From assembly GCA_040437565.1 (NCBI GenBank), contig JBDOQK010000092.1, forward strand, positions 1 through 42,816: a stretch of DNA of 42,816 bases, given 5' to 3'. The position numbers and the translations under genes are program-made. Source of the stretch: Albugo candida. Taxonomy: Eukaryota > Oomycota > Peronosporomycetes > Albuginales. Shown here piece by piece: positions 30,486 through 40,805 of the stretch; the stretch's first letter is position 1, and each line of letters begins with the position of its first letter. The notes under the pieces were generated by a model that ran no database searches, had not been told where the DNA came from, and worked only from the letters and a program-made list of their open reading frames with translations.

Positions 30486-31684
30486 ATGTTTACAAGAAGT
30501 CTGTTGCTTGCCGGGTTGATTCTTTGCTTCGTAAATGGTCTTACCAAGAATGCCTGTTAGGACTAGCGCAATGATCCTTTCGGTCATTATCCATTTGAAT
30601 GTTAGTAGGATATTGCGGTGATTGTATATTCTATTCAGTAAAATGTGACTTTAACGAGGATGCGATATTTGCCAATCTCGAATGTCTTCACTTAATGATG
30701 CACAGGACGCTGTCACCATTTTTGTTCTAGACACCGCCTTCACTATGGCATTTTTCTTCTCATGATCGCCTTGATCCCTAAGCTAATGTCAAAACAGGTA
30801 TCAATGAAAGTTTATTTGATTAAACGAGACAAACTTGGGTCTATAATAGTCGTAAAAAATGACCTTGGTAATCATAGATTCTCGCTGATGGTGCTTCGCT
30901 GGCAAGGCTGACATCAGACTCTCAAAAAATTCTTGCGGAGTGCGACTCTCAATGAGGCCCCTTACTATCGAAATGAGCTCCGGTTCGTATTCTATTTACT
31001 GTAGATCGCATGTTCTGCTTACCACGATAAAAAGTGATCCACAAATCACGATACCTTGTACTGTACTTGCTGTAGACATTAGTATTCTTTGCGCTTACAC
31101 TTTCTGCAATCGGCAGAAATTTACATCAAGATCAATTGGTTGGTATGAGCATTAATTAATTAATGTGCTTCTTTATTATTGAATCTCCTTTTTCGACGTC
31201 ATCACAACCTTGCTTACATATTACTGCATGATACTCCCTTTCGACGAACAATCTCATGAGCACTGATTAAATCGACTCCATGCATGCTCCATTCGAGTTT
31301 TGTGTGATTGGATCATAGTCATCACATGAAGTTACTTACAGCACCAGGGAGTATTTCTACTCTTCAACAAATACTTAACGTCAACGTGTCGTCGCTACTT
31401 TGCTGAACTGAATTATATGCTTCTCATGACTGCTCCCTACCTTTCCCGAAGTCGCACTGCTGATTTTGTAGATTTGACCGATAGTGGAAGCAGTTCAAGA
31501 CCAACAAGTCCTTGACAAGCTTGAGAGCTGATTCGTTAATCCTGTGCTACTGACAATCAACCTGTGCTGTGTGCTGGTCATTGTCGGAATGACATTCAGT
31601 ATTTTTCTCTACTTTATTCTCCTTAAAAGGTTTCATCTTCGCGTTGGATTCGAGCACACAATAGTTGATATCCGTCGCGCTTGA
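30486..31684 (+). pseudogene. Possible decayed secreted/membrane protein gene
   Basis: An ATG at 30486 begins MFTRSLLLAGLILCFVNGLT, an excellent signal peptide, but a TAG follows after 25 codons. Near the other end, 31532-31684 encodes a strong transmembrane segment, VLVIVGMTFSIFLYFILLKR, with a basic inside anchor and a short tail to TGA 31682-31684. Short coding-like pieces lie between (for example ATLNEAPYYRNELRFVFYL). A signal peptide at one end and one membrane span at the other would fit a type I membrane protein. Linking them is inference; the two ends may be unrelated. Confidence 0.25.
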
Positions 31685-32460
31685 TTTATGCTTATTTTTA
31701 GGAATTAGCGTCTAATTTATACAATATTGACATCCCTAGTCCACCTATCTGCAGTTCGAAGCCTTACGCAGGGCTCGATGTTCCGTTTGGAGACCTACTC
31801 TATGTTTTATATAGAACCCTACCCTAATTCTCTCCTTATTTGTTCAAATCATTAGGGCTCGAGACGTGTTATGTTCATAGTATTGCGATATATTTATATA
31901 TCCATCGTATTATTGCTGAGATTCAATACTGGTCAGCGCTCGACTTCAGCACTGTGTATCCTTTACTCCGTTTATTACGTCAGGTTAATCAGGGCTGGTT
32001 TCACAAGCAGCCCTAGCATGTCGCTTGATTTCCTAGTTGCAATCCTATCTTCACGGTGTGAGAAATGAGCTTTCACAAAACGACACAAATATGACTCCCT
32101 GAATGGGTTGGAATCCTTAGACACACATGACATCGTCTGCTAGCGATTTGGCAAAATGAGAGCAATTTTAGGTGTAGTGACCTTGATATAATATCAGAAT
32201 TGTCTTTTGCCTGGTAGAGAATTCAAGGTTGGTTAGAGGGTAAGCTTACATGCCAAACGATTGACTTGTGGAGGACGAGGAGTACAAATATGCCTTGATT
32301 ACCCGCCGTGTTGACAACCGATACCAACCTCTTCAGCTTGAATACTTACAGGGATAAATCCCTCCCTCTTGACGTAAGCGGCTATCCATTTATGCCCGTA
32401 CCTACCAAATTTGGTACTGTCGAGGTGTTCGTAAAAAAGAATAAGTGTTTTATTATGGGA
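31685..32460. other. No gene seen
   Basis: AT-rich sequence, no domains or RNA genes recognised. A short plus-strand open stretch at 32308-32460 runs into the inverted repeat and is not coding-like. Confidence 0.6.
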
Positions 32461-32871
32461 TTTGGTATAGCCACACCGCCTACCTCAAATGAGAACACCG
32501 GTATCGTTACATCCCCTAAATATTCTAAATTATTGGGAAACGGTATCGCCACACACCCTAAATTTTGAATGTCTCTCACTTCACTTATGTGTCGCTCCTA
32601 AAATAGGTGATGCTGGAAGGTTGAAAGGACGTCGTCTTAGCGTCTAGAAATTAACCATTGATACGGAATCAAAAATACGATTGTACAGCTGTACTTAATT
32701 GGACGCAAAGTATCATTAGTACGAAAACGAAAAGTAGGAATGAAGAAATGGATCTTGATGGCAACTATAATAAATAGCAGGATATAATTTCTGAAACAAC
32801 GTGTGATAGGTATCAGGGGGTTTGATGATACCGGTGTTCTCATTTAAGTTAGGGTATGTAGCTACACCAAA
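32461..32871. repeat. MITE-like inverted repeat with repeated GGTAT motif
   Basis: Arms of about 51 bp, 32461-32511 and 32821-32871, are inverted copies with about ten mismatches, sharing AATGAGAACACCGGTATC. Within and beside each arm the motif GGTAT(C/A)G..ACA..CCCTAA recurs about three times with 36-42 bp spacing. No coding. Looks like a small non-autonomous element or a local inverted array, just outside the left LTR of Gypsy 2. Confidence 0.55.
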
Positions 32872-32884
32872 AGGGCTGTGTGAC

Positions 32885-33090
32885 TGTACCGGATTCCTTT
32901 ATTATCGGAAGGTCCTTAGTTCGCTACCCTGCCTTCAAGCCTCTCCTCCTAGCATGAATCCTGCTTAAGTCAGCCATATGACGCTGTAAGAACACGGTTT
33001 ACTTGCGCAAGATATAAAGTATATGTGATTCGGATGATGAGATGTATGTCTATCCATGAGGAATATGTTCTTCACATATTCATCATGACA
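32885..33090 (-). repeat. Gypsy 2, 3' LTR (left)
   Basis: 206 bp, TGTACCGG to CATGACA. It shares with 39973-40178 blocks such as GGTCCTTAGTTCGCTAC and ATTCGGATGATGA, and the same length. Flanks GTGAC (left) and GGTAC (right element end) are similar but not identical, so the target duplication is doubtful. Confidence 0.65.
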
Positions 33091-33272
33091 TCTTCCGGAC
33101 ATGATTTCGCGCTGGAGTTGATTGAGAAGTTCCGACCAAAATGCGAAACTTGATTGATCTCCTTCCCATATTTTCAAGTGATATCATACTCTGGATAACC
33201 ATGACATAAACAAGCCATTGGCGCTGATCCTAGTACTATCAAAAAATCAATAGTTTGTCCACGATAAATAAT

Positions 33273-33811
33273 GGGAATTACTACTTCCACCCACGGCGTG
33301 ACTTTTTCACCAATCAGATTACGGCGTAATTTCCACCCAAGTTTCTTACTATTTCCACCCACCTTTTTATGATAGGGGCACTTCACTCAGAAGTTTTGAT
33401 TGGTAGACCCACCCTGGATGCATATAATCTGCCATGANNNNNNNNNNNNNNNNNNNNNNNNNNNNNNNNNNNNNNNNNNNNNNNNNNNNNNNNNNNNNNN
33501 NNNNNNNNNNNNNNNNNNNNNNNNNNNNNNNNNNNNNTTAGCTGATCTAGAATTGGGATTCTAGAAAGGTGTGCAACTATGAGTTCTGATACCTTCGATC
33601 GGCGTGCAGGACTGTGAAACTGTAGCCATAGAGTGAAAAGTTGATTGGAAATAAAGCCGTAATTTGATTGGTCAGAAAGTCACGACGTGGGTGGAAATAG
33701 CAACTCCCTAGTAAAAAAACTTGGGTGGAAAATAACGCCGTAATCTGATTGGTGAAAAAGTCACGCAGTGGGTGGAAATAGCAAAATGTTGGGTGGAAAT
33801 AGCAATTACCT
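33273..33811. repeat. MITE-like element around an assembly gap
   Basis: Terminal inverted repeats GGGAATTACTACTTCCACCC (left) and GGGTGGAAATAGCAATTACC (right). Inside, a block of about 75 bp containing GTAATCTGATTGGTGAAAAA then GTCACG occurs inverted on the two sides, and a second, degenerate direct copy lies at about 33655-33710. A 100-N gap (33438-33537) occupies the middle. No coding capacity; a non-autonomous DNA element is the best guess, nested in the 3' end of Gypsy 2. Confidence 0.7.
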
Positions 33812-33849
33812 AAATAATTGGTGATCTGTATCGTACGTACCAATAGACG

Positions 33850-34615
33850 CGGACTTCAATATTGGTCTCATTCCAGAATTCCTTGGTCTTGGCGCCTAAA
33901 TTGTCAAAAGCTCGACGTTGAACGTTGGATGTAAACGAATAGCTTCAAAGGTAGACGGACCTACAGAAACGTTTTGACCAATCATCTTGATGATGCGGAA
34001 TGGTTCGATTCGTCTTGTAGCAAGTTTAGACTATATTTCGACTCCACCGGCCATGCAGAATCTTCCGCGTAGATAGTATTCAGGAGAGCTGAATCTCCAT
34101 CGTTAAAGATGGCTTCTCGACATGTTTTCTTCGTAATACTGTTTCTGCCAAGCTTGCAAGGCAAATGAATTTTCTCGAGCGAGTTCAATTAACGGCTTTC
34201 GGTCGTTCAAAAACTTTGTGCATTATCTGCAATTGATATATTTTACAGCACATTTGACAACTCATTTTGTGTAATTGAGTATGGTTAACGACCCGTATCA
34301 ATCTGAAACGGAGAAAAAAAAGCTTGTCGACGTGCTAATAAGTGTTGCGTGTGCCTACTCTATGTGACTCAAATGATGAACCCAATCAATCCCATTGTAC
34401 GAAAACAAGCAACTTGATGCATCTTCAAGCACCAAGTTATGGCAATCGATTTGGCCATCTCTCTGAGCTCGATGTGCAGTCGTCATGCTCAATTTCACTC
34501 CTATCACTTGCATAAGTGATCTCCAAATTTAGAGGTAAATCTTCGATCCTTGTCACTTATGATAACGTGCGGTGATCCGTGTAGCGTATGACTCCATCAT
34601 GAACATCTAAGCCGC
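33850..34615 (-). pseudogene. Gypsy 2 integrase core and C-terminus
   Basis: Minus strand from the gap at 34616: VIISDKDRRFTSKFGDHL (second catalytic Asp region), VKLSMTTAHRAQRDGQID (the H-P-Q-T-D-G-Q-like block) and LFSYNGIDWVHHLSHIE, the order of a Gypsy integrase core. Further down SLEKIHLPCKLGRNSITKKT and neighbouring pieces may be the C-terminal part. The zinc-binding half lies at 36060-36420 beyond the LINE. Confidence 0.75.
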
Positions 34616-34715
34616 NNNNNNNNNNNNNNNNNNNNNNNNNNNNNNNNNNNNNNNNNNNNNNNNNNNNNNNNNNNNNNNNNNNNNNNNNNNNNNNNNNNNN
34701 NNNNNNNNNNNNNNN
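34616..34715. other. 100-N assembly gap
   Basis: A run of 100 N at the junction between the Gypsy 2 integrase core (minus strand) and the LINE fragment (plus strand); the LINE's 5' limit is hidden here. Confidence 0.95.
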
Positions 34716-35930
34716 CAAGACTTTTTTCGTGAAAGCGACACATGGCCAACGAAGGAAGATTTCGTCGCCAACTATTACAACGACGAAGAGCTGAACACAT
34801 CGGATATGGCTGAAGAAAAGTTGCTGAGTCGACTTTACAATGAAGTCACTCAGATTCTCCAGCGTATCCACTCGACGATTGGTCTCATCGTTTGGATTAT
34901 ACCAACCACAAGTGGCAGATCATTTTATGGGGAAGTAAAAACCAAAGAAAGCAAACATTATTTTCCATCTATTTCACGCGCAAAACTCTCACGAATCGTC
35001 TGGAAACCTCCCGAACCAGCCAAGAGCCATCCGATGTCGACACATTGGTCACCACGGGAGAGATCGAACGCATTGGATTCAGAACGAGTTCGAACTTTTA
35101 TGGCTACATCACGGCATCTTCGAAAACGTGTATTACCAATTTTTGAGGATTTACAATTTCATCTAGCCTTTCGGATGCTGCCAGTTCGATCTCGTTTCTG
35201 GTTCTTAAAGGATATTAAGCCCGGCATTATATTGTGCACGCAGCCTTCTTCTGGGGCAGTGCAATCCGATCAACATCTCTTTCTAGAGTGCGATCACACG
35301 GCACAGTTATGAAAAGAGTTACTCCCTAGTTGGGATCAGTTTTTCTCCTTTCGACCAGGTTGGACGCATATTGCATGTGCAATCGTACCAACACTACGGT
35401 CGGATTGGAAAGATTATCAGCAATTATATCGGATGTATGGCTTGCATTGCAAGCGGTGACAGCGCACTTCGTCTGGACAGATCGGAATCGCGTTTGTTCG
35501 ATCAGCGATCAGCAACTCCGACAGTTCCAGCACTTTCCGTCATTTACACCACTTTTAGTGTACACGTTCGGTACTTTCGAAGACAGTGTTACGACCAAGA
35601 CGAACGCAGTCGGCTTGCAAAGGTGCTGGACCAACTAGAACAGCAAGGATCATTTGGTGGATTTTTCAGAAGCCGAAGATCATTACTGCGGGTACGGCAC
35701 AGGCGAGCGGAAAGGCAAGTGCAACTCGGGTCCTAGTCCTAGTTGGCTGGTTATGTTCACCTTAGTGTGGCGCACACCAGTTTGCAAACCACGGTACTTT
35801 TGGACCGTTTTTACAACTTTACAAACTTACCACTTCACAACTTTACAACTTTCAACATCTATCCGTTACACGATGGACACACTCTCTCTCGTACTGTAGT
35901 GGTGAACGCTACCGCACTGCAGAACTAGCA
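34716..35930 (+). pseudogene. LINE 3' part with zf-RVT-like C-terminus
   Basis: Open on the plus strand from the gap edge (FFRESDTWPTKEDFVANYYN) to a stop at 35310-35312, about 199 codons. The end of this frame, FHLAFRMLPVRSRFWFLKDI then DQHLFLECDHTAQL, matches the zinc-binding region found after the reverse transcriptase in L1/Tad-type LINEs (LP...R.........HLF..C..A..LW). Further registers downstream continue in the same style (CLFDQ-like RSESRLFDQRS) to about 35736. The tail region 35810-35870 has repeated ACAACTTTACAA-type units. It splits the integrase of Gypsy 2 and so is younger. Confidence 0.7.
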
Positions 35931-36059
35931 ACGAGGGACATTTTATCATCTCTTACAGGTATTTTACGAAACGTTTAATATATGTATATATGTTATTTAA
36001 GATAGCCTAGGCAACTAGAGAAGTCAGTTAGTCTAATTCTAGTAATATAGACACCTTCA

Positions 36060-36420
36060 ACTGAGTCACATTCTTTTGAAACTGGTAAATCATCCACAAA
36101 GTCAATAGATACCACTTCCTAACCTTCTTTTGGAACTGACCTTATCGATCTTTTTGAACTTGCCGGATTTTCATCTGATGCATGTTTTACATGTAGATAC
36201 ATATTTTATTACATCTTTTCTAGTATTGGCCAGTGATACCACTGTGCTCTCTTGTATCCATTGCGCTGGATTCTCGGATGGGTTGCTGGTGGTCCGTCGT
36301 GCGATTCGACGATTATGTTTTTGCCAATTTTGTAATTGTTTGGGGCACAAAAGCGTTTACCGTTGTGATCTGATTGCAGATACACCAAGCCTTTCAACTT
36401 CACAAATTTGACGGTATCGT
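36060..36420 (-). pseudogene. Gypsy 2 integrase zinc-binding domain
   Basis: Minus strand KLKGLVYLQSDHNGKRFCAP, then ESHDGPPATHPRIQRNGYKR, WYHWPILEKM and YVSTCKTC. This is the H-x-H....C-x-x-C (HHCC) module that begins Gypsy integrases. It is followed by the LINE insertion. Confidence 0.85.
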
Positions 36421-36656
36421 GTATTTCAGAGCCATTCCGTATAGCACTGAAATTAGGATCTGTATCATACGTCTCTTGAAACCTTTTTTAATTGACGTTC
36501 ATAAATGCGTACTCACGATAGTAGTATCGATGATGTGAAACTGGTCCAACGTGTCCATGCTCTTCCGGTACCTGACGCACTCAAATATCAAGCGCCTTTC
36601 CCCGATTGTTCACATCGTCGAGGATCATGTGCATCGCAACATAATCGACGCATTCA

Positions 36657-36968
36657 TTAGGTTGATGCTATCGAAAGTGACAACGACCAGCTGTACCACG
36701 TTAAAAACACATCTTTCCATACAAACAATGAAGGCTGCGAAGAAGTTTCGGGGGGCGTCACTAGACGGGATAATGCGTCCGCATCAACGTTGTGTAACCC
36801 TTTGACGTGATGGAGAACTGAATCGAGCCAATTTCGGCGAGACCTTTGAATGATGCAGCATCCAACGACACGCAGAATTATCCGTATATGCATCGAATGG
36901 CCTAGTGGTGCCGCGAATTCTAGCTTGATGGTTGGTAACGTTTTCAGTGAGGGGCCAATGAATTTCAT
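36657..36968 (-). pseudogene. Gypsy 2 RNase H, C-terminal part
   Basis: Minus strand NWLDSVLHHVKGLHNVDADALSR-type end: HHVKGLHNVDADALSRL is the H-x-x-G-x-x-N-x-x-ADALSR signature closing Gypsy RNase H. Its position between reverse transcriptase and integrase is as expected. Confidence 0.85.
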
Positions 36969-37068
36969 GCTGGCCTAATTTGTTTGGATAAAACGCAATC
37001 CGATGTATGCGTCACCAAATTTTTGCAATGACACTGCAATAAGTGCGGGGTTTGATATCCTGAATCGT

Positions 37069-37168
37069 NNNNNNNNNNNNNNNNNNNNNNNNNNNNNNNN
37101 NNNNNNNNNNNNNNNNNNNNNNNNNNNNNNNNNNNNNNNNNNNNNNNNNNNNNNNNNNNNNNNNNNNN
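37069..37168. other. 100-N gap flanked by an exact 66-bp duplication
   Basis: Bases 37003-37068 and 37169-37234 are identical, inside the RNase H region of Gypsy 2; unmerged contig ends. Confidence 0.85.
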
Positions 37169-37449
37169 ATGTATGCGTCACCAAATTTTTGCAATGACAC
37201 TGCAATAAGTGCGGGGTTTGATATCCTGAATCGTCATTGTAATAAAGAACTTGACAGAAAAGTCCGAAAACTTCAAAAAAGGCGCTTGTTGGAGTAAAAT
37301 ATAGACTGAGACACGCTTTCTTCTGGATAAGAGCCCAATATCATTAATTATCCTGTTTCATGGGACGGCTGAGAGGTTATGCAAGCGTTGCAAAATCACA
37401 GACACATGCTAAGCCAAGAAAACTAAGTAGTCCATGCTTCAATCGTGGC

Positions 37450-38130
37450 GCATTCATTTGTCCAATCACAACGCTCTTCTTCGTGTCAATCGATTATTCT
37501 TGACCAGATACTGTGTGGCCGAGATTCAATTTCAGGTAGAACAAAGGGTCACTTATAACGATGTGCGTACAGGTCTTGATATCGTAAAACCTCTCCGAGT
37601 GCTCGAAAGGGCTCTCCATGTGCGGCTTGGTCCCTTAAAAAGATGCAAATGTCGTCCCAATACACGACAACAAAGGTGAATTTATCGTAAAAGATCGCAT
37701 TAGTCGTGACCAGATGTCTGGCATATCTGATAAACTCTTTGTTTCAAAACACCTATTAATTGTTTCTTTGAGCGGTCAAAAATCTTCGTCCTGCCGTGAG
37801 TTGTTTGCGACTAGCATTTCATCGCATCCCTCAGGTTAACCGATGACCGTAGATATCATGCTTCCTTGCATTTTTACAAATAGCTCGTTAATTTAGGGAA
37901 GGCGTATTTGAGGAATACGTGTCTGACTATGCACGTGCTGATAGTCAATAATATATCTGATTGATACCCAGGTATTCCCGGACCTGAGCCACTCTGATCG
38001 TTATGAAATGGATTATGTAACTGAATTCTTCTTGGGTGCCCCGAATGTATTAGAAACCAATGGCGGATTGGATACTTCGATCTATCACAAACGTATCTTG
38101 TCTGGGACAAACTCCTCGAATTCATCCTGG
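37450..38130 (-). pseudogene. Gypsy 2 reverse transcriptase
   Basis: Minus strand at 37638-37675 reads FTFVVVYWDDICIFL, the catalytic Y-x-DD box with its usual flanking hydrophobic strand. Upstream pieces near 37980-38125 (IQDEFEEFVPDKIRL, KNSVT) fit the region leading into a Gypsy reverse transcriptase. Heavily decayed. Confidence 0.7.
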
Positions 38131-38499
38131 ATAGGCGGCATACACCCTTAGGTTTATTCTGAACATCGTCCTCATATTAACTCAGACATAACCGTCTTCT
38201 AGAGGTATGTTGTCTGGAAACATATCGGAAATTTGTTTTAGCAATATTGTATGAATGAAGGTGCTTCTTTGATACTCAAGTAACATTTCTTGATCAGGTA
38301 TACTCACAAAACGCTCCATCCTGTATGTTTTGGACAAACTCTTTGAAATTTTCCGAGAAATCCAATATCATGATAGTGGTTCTGTTCGATGTCAAATTGA
38401 ACTTTGCCTTGGAAGTACCAGAAAAATTATTCGCATCTGTTCTTAAGTCTATGATGTTCTAAAAAAAGAAGTAGCGCCATGGTTTGCCCAGAGTCACGT

Positions 38500-38720
38500 C
38501 GTCTTTTTCTCAATTTTCGTCCATTTTGTGAACGTTAAAAGGTCCGCCTCTCCATAATAATGGCGACTTGTACCTTCTTCACATTTTGACTTCGGCTATC
38601 ACCATCGAACGCATACACATGTACATGATGCGTGCCCAAGGTCTTTTTTGCGATTACGGGTCGAAACAAATTAACGCTTGATCCTCCATCTACGACAGCC
38701 TTGACCGTTTTCTTTTTGGT
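38500..38720 (-). pseudogene. Gypsy 2 aspartic protease
   Basis: Minus strand KAVVDGGSSVNLFRPVIAKK has the D-x-G-x-S-x-N loop of the retropepsin-like proteases of this Gypsy lineage. It is followed by HHVHVYAFDGDSRSQNVKKV and VTLGKPWR, the latter equivalent to the ILG.P.. block. Confidence 0.75.
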
Positions 38721-39972
38721 GTGTGCGGTATCCTAATTAGTGCGCTGGCATCTCTATATTCAGCGTTATCGACGTTACACGTTGTTATAATCGTCTCTGA
38801 TTTTGTCTTCTTGCTTTTGATTGAGCTCACGTGCCTCTCCACGTCCTTTCCTGTCTGTCACGGTACAAGCGCATTAATATCATGAACGTCATGGATTCTT
38901 AAAACCATGTCACAGCCGTCTTAGCCTTCAGTAGGTCTTGCTAATGTATCTCACATGGTCAATCTCCATGGGTTAGGACTCATTATATCGCCGCTGGTAC
39001 TCATTACTCACGAGATTTGTTCCTGAATCATGTCGGCTCGCTGATGTTCATTGCGCAACTATGTCTCCTGGCGCTAAATGATACCTTCCATCAATTCTTT
39101 GTACTTTTTTTGTAAACGATAATACTTTAAATCCACTTTGATGGCTTCAGTAAGTGTTTTAACGCGCCTATATTGTTTGTATCTATTCTTTTGTTCGACT
39201 TTGTAAACCGCGCTGAAATGAATAACCTTGTCACGCTCACTCATACTACGTATTTGAATGATGATACGCCGCGTAAGTGTAATGTGACTCGATATGTCTC
39301 GACAATCGCGCTGTTAAGGATCATTCACTGGTATCTTGAACGTTGTTGTAATCCGCTGGCACAAACTCCCGATACAGCTCGATACAGATATCATCAACAG
39401 TAGCGATCAAATTTCTATGGACTGAAAATCACTTTGCAGCTTCTCCTCTCAAGGTACTAACTAGGGTCGCCACAATTTGGTAGAACATACCACTGACTCG
39501 CACGCTAATCTTTTAGCGCAAAAATACTGATCTACTTGTCGGAGTACAATTGTGCGGATAGCACGACCACTGTATGCGGCAACCTGACAACATCCGTCTT
39601 TAGCTCTGTGCCACGGGCTATTTATGCATTTGCCCTAATATTGCTTGTTGTCTTGTCATCATCGCCACCATTTGTCGCATCAACTACGCGTTCGATGATG
39701 GTTCCATTATCTAGATAGTACTTGCCTTTCGACAAATCAGATATCCTTTACTTCTATATGAGCACATGGATACTTGACGAGCGTTTAATTTCCAAGTAAT
39801 CTCTTCCACTCATACGTCAGTAGCATCTGAGCAAATATCAATCTCCTTTTTCCTCGAAGGTACTACCCAAAAGAACGGATCAATTGGCTATAAGTGTGCG
39901 TGATATATTGAGTCCGGACCAAGATGTCGAGAGCCGAAAAGAGCTTGAAGAGGACCAACAAGTGCTACCACT
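38721..39972 (-). pseudogene. Gypsy 2 gag remnants and leader
   Basis: Between protease and 5' LTR only scattered coding pieces survive. The best is near 39110-39240 on the minus strand: MSERDKVIHFSAVYKVEQKN, YRRVKTLTEAIKVDLKYYRL, which resembles the end of the retrotrans_gag capsid (ERDKV..F..GL......R...TL.EAI..A). Nothing else is recognised in this stretch. Confidence 0.5.
39955..39970 (-). other. Gypsy 2 primer-binding site
   Basis: Plus-strand CCAACAAGTGCTACCA, identical to 9179-9194 in Gypsy 1 and, as there, two bases from the LTR's TG. On the element strand it begins TGGTAGCA, complementary to the 3' end of initiator tRNA-Met. Confidence 0.75.
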
Positions 39973-40178
39973 TGTCGTTTCCCCCAATATTTTGATAGGT
40001 CCTTAGTTCGCTACGCTACTTTTAAGCTTTTCCCGGTGTACGAATTCTCCCTCAAGCCAGTCATATGAAGTTGTAAAAAGACACGTACTTACGCACGGTA
40101 TAGAATATATATGTAATTCGGATGATGACATGTAAGCCTATGCGCTATGAACATGGTCTTGACATGTTCATTATGACA
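39973..40178 (-). repeat. Gypsy 2, 5' LTR (right)
   Basis: 206 bp, TGTCGTTTCCC to TTATGACA; start fixed by the primer-binding site, end by the last similarity to the left LTR and a CA. Confidence 0.68.
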
Positions 40179-40805
40179 GGTACAATGACAAAAAAAAATC
40201 AGAATGAAAAGTTTAACGGTTTGAGAATACATTGGGATAACAGATAGAGTAATCCTCCCGGATAGAATTGAGCATTTTAATGCAGAAAAAATAACCCTCT
40301 GCATCATTTCTCACCTCGGCCTTTCTTTTGTAGCCTTTTAGGGAATCTTCACACTCGTTGGCCAGAACCGCTTTTTCATGCATAAAAAACTGGTTATTAT
40401 GTATCATCAATCTACCGGAATTAAACGTTCTAGCAATAATGGATACTCAATCGAAGGATGGATAGATCAAATATGATTTTTGAGGTGTACTTATCGAAGC
40501 CAAGAGTAAACAGGCTACACTTAATTAGAGCAGAAGCAAACGCACAGCTTGTCCTTCTTTACCACAATCATTGACCTCGTGTGTGACTTGGTTATCGTAG
40601 ACGCATCTTCCGATTCATGAATCATTATGTCAGTGCTGTTAGAAGATGTTCGATATGCACGCTATTATTTAAGGACCGTGTGGTTTGAAATAGTGCACGA
40701 TGTTGTAGTTCGTAGGCGGATGGAGTACATAGCTGAATTCATATGGCAACAGTTAAGACAAGATTCACATTTTTGCACTAAAACATAGAGGCAAGGGAAA
40801 TTAAT
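40179..40805. other. No recognised gene; probable 5' leader/LTR of Copia 3
   Basis: No coding pieces with recognisable motifs. Since the Copia 3 gag frame begins at about 40810, its 5' LTR should lie here, but no partner copy is in the window to define it. Confidence 0.45.

Larger units (their letters stand above)
32885..40178 (-). mobile_element. Ty3/Gypsy LTR retrotransposon 2, old, with nested insertions
   Basis: Minus-strand element. LTR-like repeats of 206 bp lie at 32885-33090 and 39973-40178. In its own direction it carries the primer-binding site (39955-39970), gag remnants, protease (38500-38720), reverse transcriptase (37450-38130), RNase H (36657-36968) and integrase. The integrase is split into a zinc-binding part (36060-36420) and a core (34190-34615) by a LINE. 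A MITE-like repeat lies near the 3' end. The LTRs differ by roughly 30% by eye, much more than Gypsy 1, and the coding part is heavily broken (well over a dozen places). Confidence 0.75.
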
